Shown here: piece after piece, positions 25,381 to 36,520 of the stretch
How the letters are laid out: each line of letters begins with the position of its first letter
How positions within the stretch are numbered: the first letter of the stretch is position 1
From: Erigeron canadensis
Taxonomy: Eukaryota; Streptophyta; Magnoliopsida; Asterales; Asteraceae
Direction of reading: 5' to 3'
Assembly (NCBI RefSeq): GCF_010389155.1
Contig: NC_057764.1
Coordinates: forward strand, 4,340,001 to 4,404,000
DNA: 64,000 bases
Position numbers and translations under genes: made by a program
Notes under the pieces: generated by a model
What the model was told of the DNA's origin: nothing
The model's database searches: none
Seen by the model: the letters and a program-made list of their open reading frames with translations, nothing else

Positions 25381-28300
25381 TTGAGTATTGAAGGTCAATT
25401 TAGTTTTGTAATGGATTTTGCAATTGCTTGCTGGAATATAAGAGGAATGAATACTGAATTTAAGCAGAATGAAGCTATGAGATTTGTTAAAGAGGAAACA
25501 TTACAGGTCTGTGCCTTAATTGAAACTCATTTAAAATTGCATTCTGTGAATAAAGTTGGGAATAAAGTATTTAAGAATTGGGATTGGGTTTCTAATGTTC
25601 AATATAGTCCTAGTTGTAGGATTTTAGTTGGGTGGAACCCAAATGATATGAAATTTATGGTTATTGATATGAATAACCAAAGTATGTTGTGTTATATTGA
25701 AGCTTGTCAGGGAAAGATTAAGTTTTATTGTAGTTTTGTGTATGCAAGTAATAGTGGAGTTGAAAGAAGATTATTATGGATAGATTTGGAGAAACATAAG
25801 CAGTTTGCAAGAAACTGGCCTTAGGTGATTATTGGTGATTTTAATGTTACTATTAACATCAATGAGCATTCTGTTGGGGGATCTAATGTCACCATTGATA
25901 TGATTGAATTTAGAGAGGCCAGAAATAAATTAGAAGTTGATGATATTGGGAGCAGTGGAATGTTTTTTACTTGGACAAAATCTTTAAAGAGCAAACAATG
26001 TAGCACTTTAAAGAAATTAGATAGGATTATGGTGAATGATGAGTTGATTAGCAGCTATCCTCAAGCACATGGGAGGTTTTTGCCTTATCTCATATCTGAT
26101 CATAGCCCTGCTGTATTAATTTTTAAAGAGGAAGTAGACAGAAAGGGGAGATCATTTAGGTTCTCAAATTTCATTACTGAAAAGGAAGGTTATTTGGAGT
26201 TGATTCAGAATGAATGGGAAGGAAAAGGGAAAGGATTTCATATGTATAGACTGGTGCAGAATCTTAAGAAGCTTAAAAAGGCTTTAAAAAGATTGAGTTG
26301 GAAGAATGGAAATGTATTTGAGAAAGTATCTATGTTAAAGGAAAAATTAAGGAAAGATCAGGAAGCATGTGATAAAAATCCTCATAATGAGATGCTCAAA
26401 AGAGAAGTTGTTACTACTCTTAAAGAATATATGGTGGCTGCTAATGATGAGATTAAACTCCTGCATCAAAAAGTGAAAGTTCAATGGTTAAAAGAGGGGG
26501 ACAGAAATACTGCTTATTTTCATAGTATTTTGAAAGCAAGAAGAAATAAGAGCAAAGTGGAGGTTATTTGTGATGATATGGGGAATAAATATGAAGGAGA
26601 AGAGGTGGCTGATCAATTTTTTAAGCATTTTGAAAAGTTTCTTGAGAAAGTAGTTAGTGTTGAACCATTAATGGAAGGTATTTTTAAGAATGTGCTCAGT
26701 AATGAGGAAGCTAATGCAATGGTGAGAAATGTGACTGATGAGGAAATTAAAGAGGCACTGTTTGATATTGATAGTAATAAAGCTGCAGGACCTAATGGAT
26801 TCACTTCTGGTTTCTTTAAAAAAGCTTGGAATGTGATTGGTAAGGATGTTTGTGATGGTATAAAGGAAATTTTCCTAAATGGTAAGTTGTTGGGTGATTT
26901 GAATGCTACTCTTATAGCTTTAATTCCTAAAATTGCCACACCAAATAGAGTGTCAGATTTTAGGCCCATTGCTTGTTGTAATGTACTTTATAAGTGCATT
27001 AGCAAGATTCTGACTAAGAGAGTGTAGAATGGACTGGGTAGAATTGTGTGTATTAACCAATATGCATTTGTTCCTGGAAGACACATACAAGATAATATCC
27101 TAATTGCTCAGGAAGGTGTGCAATGCAGATTGACATACGGAAGGCTTATGATACTGTTAGTTGGAGTTTTTTGGGAGAAATTTTAAATAATATTGGCTTC
27201 CATGAGAAGATGGTGCAGTGGATCATGACTTGTGTAACAACTACCAAGTTTTCTATTTGTCTCAATGGAGAAATGCATGGGTATTTTAAAGGAGGTAGAG
27301 GTTTGAGACAAGGTAACCCACTTTCTCCATACTTATTTACTCTAGTTATGGAAGTGTTCAATTTGATTATGTGCAAGAATATTGAGGATTCAAAAGACTA
27401 CAAATATTATTTTGGTTGCAAGGAGTTAAATCTGTCCCACATATGCTTTGTTGATGACTTGCTAGTTTTGTGCAAAGGTGATCTAGGATCTGTTAAAGTT
27501 GTGAAAAAGCCTTTGGAGGAATTTTCAAGTGTGTCAGGATTAGTTCCTAATCTTGGAAAAAGCACTATTTTCTTTGGAAGTATTGCAGAAAGGGAAAGAC
27601 AAGATTTACTGCAAATTCTACCATTTAAGTGTGGGAAATTACCTGTTAGATACCTAGGAGTTCCTTTACTTGCCGAAAAATTGGGAGTTGCAGACTGGAG
27701 GATGTTAGTTGAGAAAGTTAAGGACAAAATTGAGTGTTAGAGGAATAAGAGTCTGACCTATGCAGGTAGGATTCAGTTGATCTCTTCTGTCTTGACTTCC
27801 ATGCAGTTATATTGGGCATCTGTTTACATGTTACCTCTCACTGTGATCAAAGAAATTGAAAAATGCTTCAAAAGTTTTTTATGGAACTCTGGTAATTCAG
27901 TTAAAGGAAAAGCCAGAGTGGCTTGGAAGAATGTATGTAAACCTAAATAGTTTTTTATGGAACTCTGCTTTTAATTAGACATTTTTGGAAAATTTTAGAA
28001 GACAATGAATCATTGTGGGCCAGGTGGGTTAATGTGGTGAAATTAAAACACAACAACATTTGGACTGTCAAAATTGATAAGCAGGACAGTTGGGGTTGGA
28101 AGACAATGTTGGATATTAGAGATATGATTAGAGGTCATGTGAGATATGTGATTGGAAATGGGAGGAAAATATCTATTTGGTATGATAAGTGGTATGAGGA
28201 TGGACCTCTGTATGAGAAAATTACAAGAAGAGATGTATATAACGCCAGATTGGGGGATGATTTTAAAATTGCTGATATGTTTAGGGGAGGAAATTGGATG

Positions 28301-29012
28301 TGGCCTGTAGACTGGATGGATAAATTTCATTTTCTGAGAAATATTAGAATTCCAAATTTGCAGGAGGAGAAGAATGATGGTGTTATGTGGGTGAATAATA
28401 AAGCTGAATTAGTGGATTTAGTACCAGAAATGCATGGGAGGATTTAAGAGGTAATTGGCCGAAGGTAGTGTGGAAGAATCTCATTTGGTCTAATCAAATG
28501 ATACCAAGACATGCCTTCATCCTTTGGCTTGCTGTACAAGAAAAATTAATGACGCAGGATAAGATTATGAAATGGCAGCATAATGTCACACTGTAGTGTG
28601 CTCTGTGTAAAGGAAGAGAAGACAGTCATGCACATTTGTTCTTCCAATGTGATTATGCAAAGCAGGTTTGGTTAAATATGACTGAATAAACTCCACTATT
28701 GCAGAATGTTTCTAATCTGCAGGAGTTGGTGAATGTAATTGCTAAGAATAGAGTACAGAATAATATTGTGGTGGCGGTGAATAAATTGTTGTTGGCTGCA
28801 ACTGTGTACTTTATATGGCAAGAGAGGAATCGAAGGGTGTTTAATAAAGAAGAAAGAAGTGAGGTGTTGGTATGCAGATTAATAAATGAGACAATCAAGT
28901 ATAAGCTTATGTCTCTTAGTGTCAAGAAGTCCTGGACAGTAGACTTAGTGGCTAAAAGATGGAATTTAACTTGGAGTAATAATGTTTTGGTAGCTGATTC
29001 TGCACAAGATTG
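25381..29012 (+). pseudogene. LINE ORF2: endonuclease, reverse transcriptase and zf-RVT, broken
   Basis: Domain order: APE-type endonuclease (CWNIRGMN, LIETHL, VIIGDFNV, LISDHSPA), reverse transcriptase (NKAAGPNGFTSGFF, SDFRPIACCNVLYKCISK, FVPGRHIQDNILIAQE, DIRKAYDTVSW, GLRQGNPLSPYLF, CFVDDLLVL), then a C-terminal zf-RVT part (CALCKGREDSHAHLFFQC). The metal-binding Asp residues of RT (DIRKAYD and FVDD) remain. Breaks: in-frame TAG at about 25822, 27025 and 27738, a frameshift near 27118, a deletion near 27950 with a repeated TTTTTTATGGAACTCTG on both sides, and stops at about 28594 and 28686. It cannot make an active protein. Confidence 0.9.
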
Positions 29013-29349
29013 AGGATGATTTTTGACAGGATGACGTGTGGATTAATGTGTGCGAATGAGAATAGAGAGCGGTGAAAAATGACGCTTCTTGGTCTCATTC
29101 TAGCATTAATCTTGTTTGCCTTGGATTTTCTGACCTGAATGTGCTTTGTTGGAATTTTTGAGGTGTATTTGAGTTGTTTTTAGATGTTGGTGTCTGTTGT
29201 TTTTGTACAACATTTTTTAAGTCTTGGAGCTGAATGTCATAGGTTAGAATGTGTTTTTTGGTTGTAATTTGTGTATATTGTTTTTGTACAGATTGTAACT
29301 TTGTGCATGTCAATGAAATTCACCCTTAAAATTAAAAATAGGGAATGAA

Positions 29350-29825
29350 GAAAATATAAATCTGGCTAGAGTAATTAAAGTAGTGGATGAGATTTGATTC
29401 TTATGAGAGATTAGGGGAAGGTAATGGGTGTGTTTTTTTTTGTGTGACACATTCTTGAATGGGAGATAGTAAAAAATGAGTGTAAGTTTTAAAGTAAAAA
29501 CTAGGTGGTTAGAGTAGTATACAGACCAGTAGTATACAGACCAGTTAATTACAGAGGGAACATGTCTTTAAACTTTTTAACTTTAGAGACTATTTTTTAT
29601 AATTAACCGGTCTCTATCTTTAGTTTTTAAATGAGGAAATTTATTTCACCGGTCTCTATATGTACGTATGTATATATAGACTAGTTGTATAAGTATACAG
29701 ACCACATATTTATAGAATAACCGATCTATATTTAATTAACCGGTCTCTATCCTCTTTTTTTTGTAGTAGTGTATATATAGCTATTGTACGTAAATCGTAC
29801 GAGTATATAGTAAACAGTAATCTAG
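29350..29825. mobile_element. Spacer with CACTA-like right end at 29771
   Basis: The plus-strand end TTGTAGTAGTG at 29761-29771 reads CACTACTACAA on the minus strand, as at CACTA termini. It is preceded by repeated ACCGGTCTCTAT words (near 29621, 29651 and 29740) that could be subterminal repeats. The left end was not found. Confidence 0.45.
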
Positions 29826-30410
29826 GAAACAAATATGGGGTTAGCCCAATTGTTAGAGGTTTATGCCTCTCGGAAAAAAATTTAGATTCAATCTTGGAAA
29901 CAAAGGATTGAATGCAATTCACTCAAGTTTTCACAAATGTAAACAAAGTTACCAATTGCCAAAAACATATCACGCTTTGCAATCTTCTTGTCTGCTCAAG
30001 AACATGAAACTAAAGACCAATCAATGAACGCACTACTCTCTCCATACCCTGGACACATTTGAAACATGAAGGACGCGCTTGACGTTTTTGATCCAAACCG
30101 CCACTTTGTGCACGTCCCAATCTACTTTGACAAGAAGCCTATCGAGTGAAATGGTGACATTCCCTCTAAACTTCCATACCAAATGCGTACTTACAGAACT
30201 ATCTAAGTATCGATACGAACCACAACTTTTGGGTTATCTAGACCGAATGTATCACATTCGATCGTTAAATCATGAGCCGAACCATTATCTTTAAATTGGG
30301 CTTTAGTAATATAAAACTTCTTCCCAAAAACATGTTTCCTTTTCAATATCCACTCAAAATTCAACAAATGCTTTTTTGAAAGGTGTGGATCATTTGCTCT
30401 CAACAAAGGA
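29826..30410 (-). pseudogene. Truncated DUF868 gene copy with its 3' flank
   Basis: Matches the 3' half and downstream flank of the intact gene at 32967-33872 (partner block 32806-33400). Seen: KRKHVFGKKFYITKAQFKDN and IECDTFGLDNPKVVVRIDT on the minus strand, then frame disruption; homology stops at about 30410 and unrelated sequence follows. The shared flank includes a tRNA-like stretch (TTAGCCCAATTG with GATTCAATC), so a SINE head was already there before duplication. It lacks the N-terminal half and cannot encode the family protein. Confidence 0.85.
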
Positions 30411-31060
30411 TCTAACTTACGTTGTTTTAACCGGGTCTGTGCTAGTGAGCCTTTTCACCCTCAATACCTAGTAAGAGGACAAACTCCCAACTAAACCGCC
30501 CGAAGGCACGACATTTAATTAGGATAAAACCCTACCCCTCTGCAGGACTCAATTAAACCTGCTTTGCTGAAGAACTTTATTGTGAAATTTTTTAAAATGT
30601 TTTTTCTATTTCTCGAACTCGAGACCTCCAGCATGTAAAGTTGGTCAACCACTGACCTATAATGAAAAATATAATTCAAACAAATGCTTAATTAGTTTTC
30701 TTCGACAATTTAAGAACTCTATAATCATGTTTTTTTTATTATAAATGGGTAAATATGTGATATGATAATATGATATGATATAAGGAAAACGTGAGTATAA
30801 GTTATACGAGTGAAAACCGTAACACATGTTAATTTTTTAAAATTTTAAATAAATAATTGAGCCTCCAAATTTTTTATGTATTACTGTGAGAAATTCTCCT
30901 ATCTTAGTTGGATGTATAACAACCTTATATCTACTTCCCATGATATAATATGATATACTATAGTATGTGATATAATACGGTATATATATATACTATAATA
31001 TATGATATAATATGCTATAATGTAATATATTTAAAATTGTTCTTTAGTAAATATACAATA
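30411..31060. other. Spacer
   Basis: No gene. Near 30900-31020 there are repeated TGATATAATATGATATA-like words. Joins the DUF868 fragment to the second peptide duplication. Confidence 0.5.
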
Positions 31061-32700
31061 TCAAATATTATAAATGATCACTATAAATATAGATACTTCA
31101 GTTCAACGAAAGCTATAATCTAGAATCTAGGTTAACAATGAATAAACATGTAATGTGTTTATTCTTCTTTTCCATATTATTTACAGATTTTATTAATGTT
31201 ATTTCGGACACTCCAGAAGAAATGTGTCAAGTCTATGGTAATAACTTATTTGAGGGTTTGATTTTATTTCGTATTATCCTCTTTACTTATTTTTATTGTA
31301 TATATTAATAGTAGCGAAAAGTATTGCAATCATGACGTTGTTTGTTTATGCTTATAATTTACATATATTTTGGTTATCATACAGTTGGCGATTTCAAAAC
31401 TTATGCTTATGATTATGCACCAGATGCTTGCGATCCTGGCACTTGTGCTATAAGATGCAACGAAACGCCGGGAATGAAGTGCATAGCGATGTCAGGATGT
31501 CATTGTAGTGCGTGCATTTGTTGTATTAGTGATAAACCATGTTAATGATTTCTTGAGGTCATTTGCTTAATTGATAAAATAGGCCCAATAAACATTGAGA
31601 GAACTTGGATATGTGCAAATTAAATTGCATGCTTACAAATTACTCCGTACTATTTATGAAGAAAACTTGTGACTCTTTAAAATGAAACTTGCGAGGCTAT
31701 TTGAACAAAAGTCCCTTATTCCAACACTAGCTAATTAATCTAGGTTTAACCCGGATATATTATAAAAATTTTATAGAAGCGTATGTTGCGGTAGTCCTAC
31801 GGTATTCTTAACCTCGAAAACTATACCTTAAAATTAACTTATTAACCCGCATAATATGCTAATAATTAAAAATCTATTATGACAAAATTATTTAGATGAT
31901 TGAACTTAAAAAACCACGTATAAATTATTGAAGTTTTTAAAAGAAAATAAATTGAAAAAAAAACATCATAAAATAACAAAAATAAAAATGCATAAAATTT
32001 TAAAAAAGAAAATGTTTATGACATCATAAATAAATAAAATGAGTAAAGAAGAAAAGACTTTTAAGAATCAATTTAAAAATGACAAATAATCTATTTATAT
32101 AAAATAGTGATGCTGTAAAAAAATTTTTTATTTAGTATAGAGATGTTGAGATTATTTGCTTTTACAATTTTCATGTTCACATTCATGTTTTTATATCCAA
32201 GAATCGTAATACAGGTTTTGGAAAAGTTAATCATCAAAAGTCGTATTTAGTATTTAAAAAATTAAATGAATCTTAGAACTTTTAACAAGTTAAAGATATG
32301 AACAAGAAAAGAGAAGTTATTTATTACGCTTAGTTATCCAATTGAGAATCCTTGTACGATTATATAAAATTAAAACTATAAGTTATTGATTGTGTTAACT
32401 TAATCCTTATTCTAACATGGTGAAAAGTGAAAAAGAATATATCTTAGAGAGTTTTAAGTTCCATTTCAAACATTTGTGTAATGTATAAATAAGAATAGAA
32501 TAGCATGTCGTTAAAAAAAAAAAAGAAAATTTTTATCCAGGCTCTAAGTTAAGTATACAAGTATATAACACTTAATTTAATTTTTTTTTACTACTATGGG
32601 TCTTAGTCTCTGAGTACAAGTTTTTGGCTATTGAAGAATATGTTTGCTATTGGACGCAAAATGATATTTCAGAATCTAACAATGTAAAAAAGGAGATCAC
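31060..32700. repeat. Segmental duplication, copy 2 (partner 15600-16920)
   Basis: Carries the second peptide gene and the same ordered 3' blocks as copy 1, but with extra sequence from about 31727 to 32150 between the ACAAAAGTCCC block and the TTATTTGCTTT block. That extra part begins near TCTAGGTTTAACCCGG and is AT-rich; it may be a later insertion. Confidence 0.78.
31138..31545 (+). CDS. Small secreted cysteine-rich peptide (defensin-like), copy 2
   Basis: Exons 31138-31237 and 31385-31545 (GT-AG, same phase-1 junction as the copy at 15693) give 86 residues. The signal peptide begins MNKHVMCLFFFSILFTDFIN. The mature part is DTPEEMCQVYVGDFKTYAYD followed by the same cysteine core as copy 1; the last spacing is one residue shorter (C-C-I-S-D-K-P-C). 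Over the 30 codons from the Thr before the second core Cys to the final shared Ser, the two genes differ at seven third positions and no amino acid. That argues that both are, or recently were, expressed and constrained. Function is unknown; the defensin-like assignment is inference from cysteine spacing and gene structure. Confidence 0.82.
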
Positions 32701-32810
32701 ATATAAACATCAGATATAGGATAGATAAACAATCACACTTAAATATAAACAGTAAAATGCATTGATTATATAGCTTGGGCCGTATAAACTTAACATAAAC
32801 CCGAAAACAA

Positions 32811-32890
32811 GTATGGAGTTAGCCCAATTGGTAAAGGTTTATGTATCTTGGACAAAAAGTTCAGATTCAATCCCGGAAACAAAGGATTGA
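32811..32890 (+). repeat. tRNA-like SINE head
   Basis: TTAGCCCAATTGGTAAAGG resembles an A-box region and TTCAGATTCAATCCCGG a B-box region, about 50 bases apart. The same stretch is present, more degraded, near 29834 as part of the DUF868 duplication. It has no tRNA cloverleaf and no 3' acceptor arm, so it is repeat-derived rather than a tRNA gene. Confidence 0.5.
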
Positions 32891-32966
32891 ATGCACTTCA
32901 CGGAAGTTTTCACAAATGTAAACAAAGTTAGCAATTGCCAAAAAGAAAATCAACCTTTGCAATCTT

Positions 32967-33872
32967 CTAGTCATTCCTCCAAGCATAAAGTGTCAAACAA
33001 AAATTAGAACCCTGCGAATAAGACCATGGAACTATAGACCGATCAGCGAATGCACCACTCTTTCCATACCCCGGACACGTTTGAAACATGAAGAACGCGC
33101 TTGACGTCGTTGATCCAAACAACCACTCGTGCACGTCCCAATATACTTCCACAGGAAGCCCATCAACTGAAATGGTGAAATTCCCTCTAAACTTCCATAC
33201 CAAATTCTTAACTTGCATAACTATCTTACTATCCATCCGAACCACAAGTTTTGGGTCATCTAGCCCGAATGTATCACATTCGATCCTTAAATCATGAACC
33301 GGCCCATTATCTTTAAACTGGGCTTTAGTAACATAAAACTTCTTCCCAAAAACATGTTCCCTTTTCAATATCCTCAAAGAATTCGACAAATGCTTAGTTT
33401 TCTTCAACATTTCCTTTCTTAAATCACCAAGTAACAAAATCATTTCACCTTTGTAACCAAGGCCCAAATAGTATCCCTCAACGGGCTCCGGGCTAGACCC
33501 GAATTTCGCATTAGTAAGATCCCAATACACATCAAGTGTAACAAAATCAACTTGTAATGACTTTAAACCTCTTCTTTTTGTAAAAAGAGAAGGCTTAACA
33601 TCAATTCTATTAAGACATTTACGTGACAAATCTTCAATCTCAACACTAAAACAATGTCCAACTAAACTTTTACTCCAATTAATAATTATTAATCTAGATT
33701 TACCAAGTAACTTACATTGGTAAACACATGTAACCATATTTTGAGAAGCTCTAGCTTTACTTACATTGTTAGATATAGATGCTGCTGCACTTGATATTGA
33801 AGAAGCACTTGTACATGATGCATCAGCAACTTGTACTCCATTTTCACCAAAACAAGATGGGAAATCTTTCAT
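32967..33872 (-). CDS. DUF868 family protein
   Basis: A single uninterrupted 301-residue frame. It begins MKDFPSCFGENGVQVAD, the characteristic start of plant DUF868 proteins; a Ser/Ala-rich stretch follows, then the conserved blocks NMVTCVYQCKLLG, LDVYWDLTNAKFGSSPEPVE, YYLGLGYKGEMILLLGDLR, KREHVFGKKFYVTKAQF, HDLRIECDTFGLDDPKLVVR and VDGLPVEVYWDVHEWLFG. Length and intronless structure fit the family. Its biochemical role is not known; no signal peptide or membrane segment is seen. It is the apparent source of the truncated copy at 29826-30410. The upstream flank to about 34000 is AT-rich and likely holds its promoter. Confidence 0.93.
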   Translation of the reverse strand: MKDFPSCFGENGVQVADASCTSASSISSAAASISNNVSKARASQNMVTCVYQCKLLGKSRLIIINWSKSLVGHCFSVEIEDLSRKCLNRIDVKPSLFTKRRGLKSLQVDFVTLDVYWDLTNAKFGSSPEPVEGYYLGLGYKGEMILLLGDLRKEMLKKTKHLSNSLRILKREHVFGKKFYVTKAQFKDNGPVHDLRIECDTFGLDDPKLVVRMDSKIVMQVKNLVWKFRGNFTISVDGLPVEVYWDVHEWLFGSTTSSAFFMFQTCPGYGKSGAFADRSIVPWSYSQGSNFCLTLYAWRND

Positions 33873-34733
33873 TTTTTGATGTTTTAAGAGATACCCAGAT
33901 GAGTTCTTGATGAAATCTAGAGACCCATTAAATATTTTTAGATAGAAGACAGAAAATTTGAAGCAAGGAATTAGAAAAATGATAAAATAATAAAAGTTGG
34001 AATGTTATATGCAGCAGAGAGAGGAGTGAATTTATTGGCTTTTTTATTTTTTGGTCATAAAGAAAGAAAAAGACATATAAAGAATCGTGTATGTCACGTC
34101 CTGTATTTCAAAAAAATTACTAGTGCCAACCAACAAATTCGCTGGCCGGCCCCAATACTTTTTGTAGGGAATATTTATATGTAAGTGTATAGGGTGAACT
34201 ACAACAATATTAAAATGGAGTTGTGGATATCGGTAGATATTTTTATTTTTAATTTTTTTTGAACGGTATTAGTATATTTTTAAGGCTTGTTACAACAGTT
34301 TTATTGGTTTTATTCGTCGATTGTGTCATAAAAAGTGGGATAAATTACACTTTTCGTCTTTAAGGTTGATATATTTTTCACTATTTGTTTCTTAAATGAA
34401 AAAAGGTCAACTTTTACTTTAAAGTTGGCAGGATAGGATTTCTCCTATGTGTCAATATTTAAAGATAACTTTAAGTATAGGTGGATAGTTTTAGAAAGCT
34501 AGGATAACTACTGTTTTATTATGTATATATATATTTAAGGGTTGGATATTTTAAAACAAGTATTAAAGTAAAACAAATAAGACAAGATCTTAACCCTTAG
34601 ATCATGGTACGTTAAAATGATGCACGAAGATTCACGAACCAATTAATGCACGATGATTTTCATTATGCATGGTGATTTTCACCTATTGTTTTATTTGTTT
34701 TACTTTAATACTTGTTATATATATATATATATA
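33873..34733. other. Promoter side of the DUF868 gene and spacer
   Basis: No further gene supported. The plus-strand open frame at 34002-34184 has no domain and overlaps the presumed DUF868 promoter. A TA-rich tract precedes the foldback element. Confidence 0.45.
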
Positions 34734-35453
34734 TATGGGTGAGTTATTTATAGTGCATGCATTAAAAAAGTACATGTGTAAATTAATTTACTTCTTTCTT
34801 CTTCTTTCTTCTCCGGCGAGACTGCCGCCGCCAACCACTACCATGATCATCTCCGACCATCACCATGATCCTCCGGCGACGGCGACCATCTCCGACGAAA
34901 TTTACGCATGTGTAAGTTATATACACATGTGTAAGTTGTATATAACTTTACACATGTGCATATAACTTACACATGTGTAAGTCTCGCCAAATATGGTCGT
35001 CGTCGCCGGAAGATCATGACAGTGGTCGGAGATGGTCATGCTGGTGGTGGTAGTGGTGGTGGTCGGAGATGGAAGGAAGAAGGAAGTAAGTTAACTTATA
35101 CATGTACTTTTTGTAATTTTTTTAATGCATGTACGGTATGGGCTCCGCCCTTGTTGCCGACGCCAACGCTGTCGTTGGGTGGTCAGGGATGATGGTAGCT
35201 GGTGGTGGTTGTCTCGCGAAGGAAAAAACCTAGATATTTTAAACGCTAAAATGCTAAATAAAAGTTGTACTTACACATGTGTAAGTTTCGCCGGAGATGG
35301 TCGCCGTCGCCGGAGTATCATGGTGGTGGTCGGAGATAATCATGGTGGTGGTCGGAGTTGGAAGGAAGAAGGAAGAAGAAGTGTGTAAGTTAAGTTACAC
35401 ATGTTACAAATGTATTATAAAAAATACATGTACTACAAATAACCCACCCATAT
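34734..35453. mobile_element. Large foldback/MITE element with internal subrepeats
   Basis: The left end TATGGGTGAGTTATTTATAG is matched by the inverse of CTACAAATAACCCACCCATA at the right end, followed by inverted AGTACATG words. Inside are several ACTTACACATGTGTAAGT palindromes and three related units with GGTGGTCGGAGATGG and GGAAGGAAGAAGGAAG. The open frames over this region are repetitive Arg/Gly/Trp-rich artefacts. It sits between TA tracts, so the target duplication is unreadable. Confidence 0.75.
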
Positions 35454-36342
35454 ATATATATATATATATTGTTCAATAAGTATACTTTTTTAATTATATA
35501 TACATGGTCTACATAATCTATGGGACGACCATGCTTGAAAGAATTGATGATATCGAAAACTAATGAAGTGGGTGGTACCACAACTTCATCAATGTGCTAC
35601 ATATAGTTGTGTTTTTTTGTCCCTTTTTTCTTAAAATATAAAAATGTAGAAAAATGTTGCTACATATAATAGGCATTTTTGGTCCCTCGCAATATGTTAA
35701 ACTAGTTAATTTTAAGGCTCCGCATGTTGCCTGATTAACGGTTTAGATAGGTTTGTTTAAATGTAATAAACCAAAATGTAACACGTAATTTTAAACCCAA
35801 ACAAAATTTGAATAGTGGTAATATTGGAATAGTGGTAAAAGAAAATAAAATAAAAGTTGTCAATCTAATTATTTGAAAACCCAAAAGGAAAAAAAAATTG
35901 TAACAAAACAAAAAGTAACTTGTAGTAGAAAACTCGAACGGGATGCAACTTGAAAAATCCGAATAGTTATACGGGGTATGAAATGAACGAATACTAACTC
36001 GCCTGAGAAGAAACCAAGAAGTAACTCGTAGTAGAAAATCCGAACAAGATGTGATTTGGTGAAATCCGAATAGTAGTAGGGGTGTGAAATGGACGAATAC
36101 TCGAATAGTACTCGCCACACAGGCGAGTTACTATTTACTTCTGTTATATAGGGTGTGAAATGGACAAATAATAACTCGCCTGAGAAGAAACCAAAGAAGT
36201 AATACAAGGTGTAAAATGGACCAATAATAACTCACCACGCAGACGAGTTAATATTCACATCCATCTAACTTAATATAGAGTGTGTATATATAACATCTGA
36301 GCAGTGTTAATGAACGTAATAGAAGATTTGGTGATCCCACTG
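35454..36342. repeat. Spacer with imperfect tandem repeats
   Basis: From about 35915 to 36250 a unit of roughly 100 bp recurs, with GTAACTCGTAGTAGAAAA, CCGAATAGT, GGGGTGTGAAATGGACGAAT and AACTCGCCTGAGAAGAAACC. The copies are diverged and partly truncated. The minus-strand open frames here follow the repeat and are not genes. Confidence 0.6.
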
Positions 36343-36520
36343 CCGGGGGAGTGTTAAGAAAAGAAATTTATCATTTCTTGTTTTAGAAGATTTTGTCTTC
36401 GACCATAATTTACAAGACAGATTTTTATTCTCTTTTTGAATTCTCAAACTCATGTATAAATGATGGCATTATGCCTATTGTAATATCATGAAAAATTTGT
36501 ACCGCTAGGAACATTTTCAA
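36343..36520 (+). mobile_element. Copia-type 3' LTR fragment (candidate)
   Basis: CCGGGGGAG at about 36343-36351 resembles a polypurine tract and is followed directly by TGTTAAGAAAAG, a usual copia LTR start. No pol sequence lies upstream and no second LTR is visible, so this is a fragment. Confidence 0.4.

Larger units (their letters stand above)
23547..29349 (+). mobile_element. LINE (L1-type) retrotransposon with 16-bp target-site duplication
   Basis: AAAAATAGGGAATGAA occurs at 23547-23562 and 29334-29349, bracketing an approximately 5.8-kb element (23563 to about 29340) that has a 5' leader, ORF1, ORF2 and an A-rich 3' end (CACCCTTAAAATTAAAAA). Both ORFs are broken by stops and frameshifts. 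It appears close to full length rather than 5'-truncated, because ORF1 and a 230-bp leader are present. Confidence 0.92.

Noticed and set aside
34669..35479. Overlapping plus-strand open frames rich in Gly, Arg and Trp
   Set aside because: They arise from GGTGGTCGGAG repeats inside a foldback element; no domain and no start context.
35735..36207. Minus-strand open frames of 112-127 residues rich in Phe and Ser
   Set aside because: They follow the roughly 100-bp imperfect tandem repeat and AT bias; no recognisable family.
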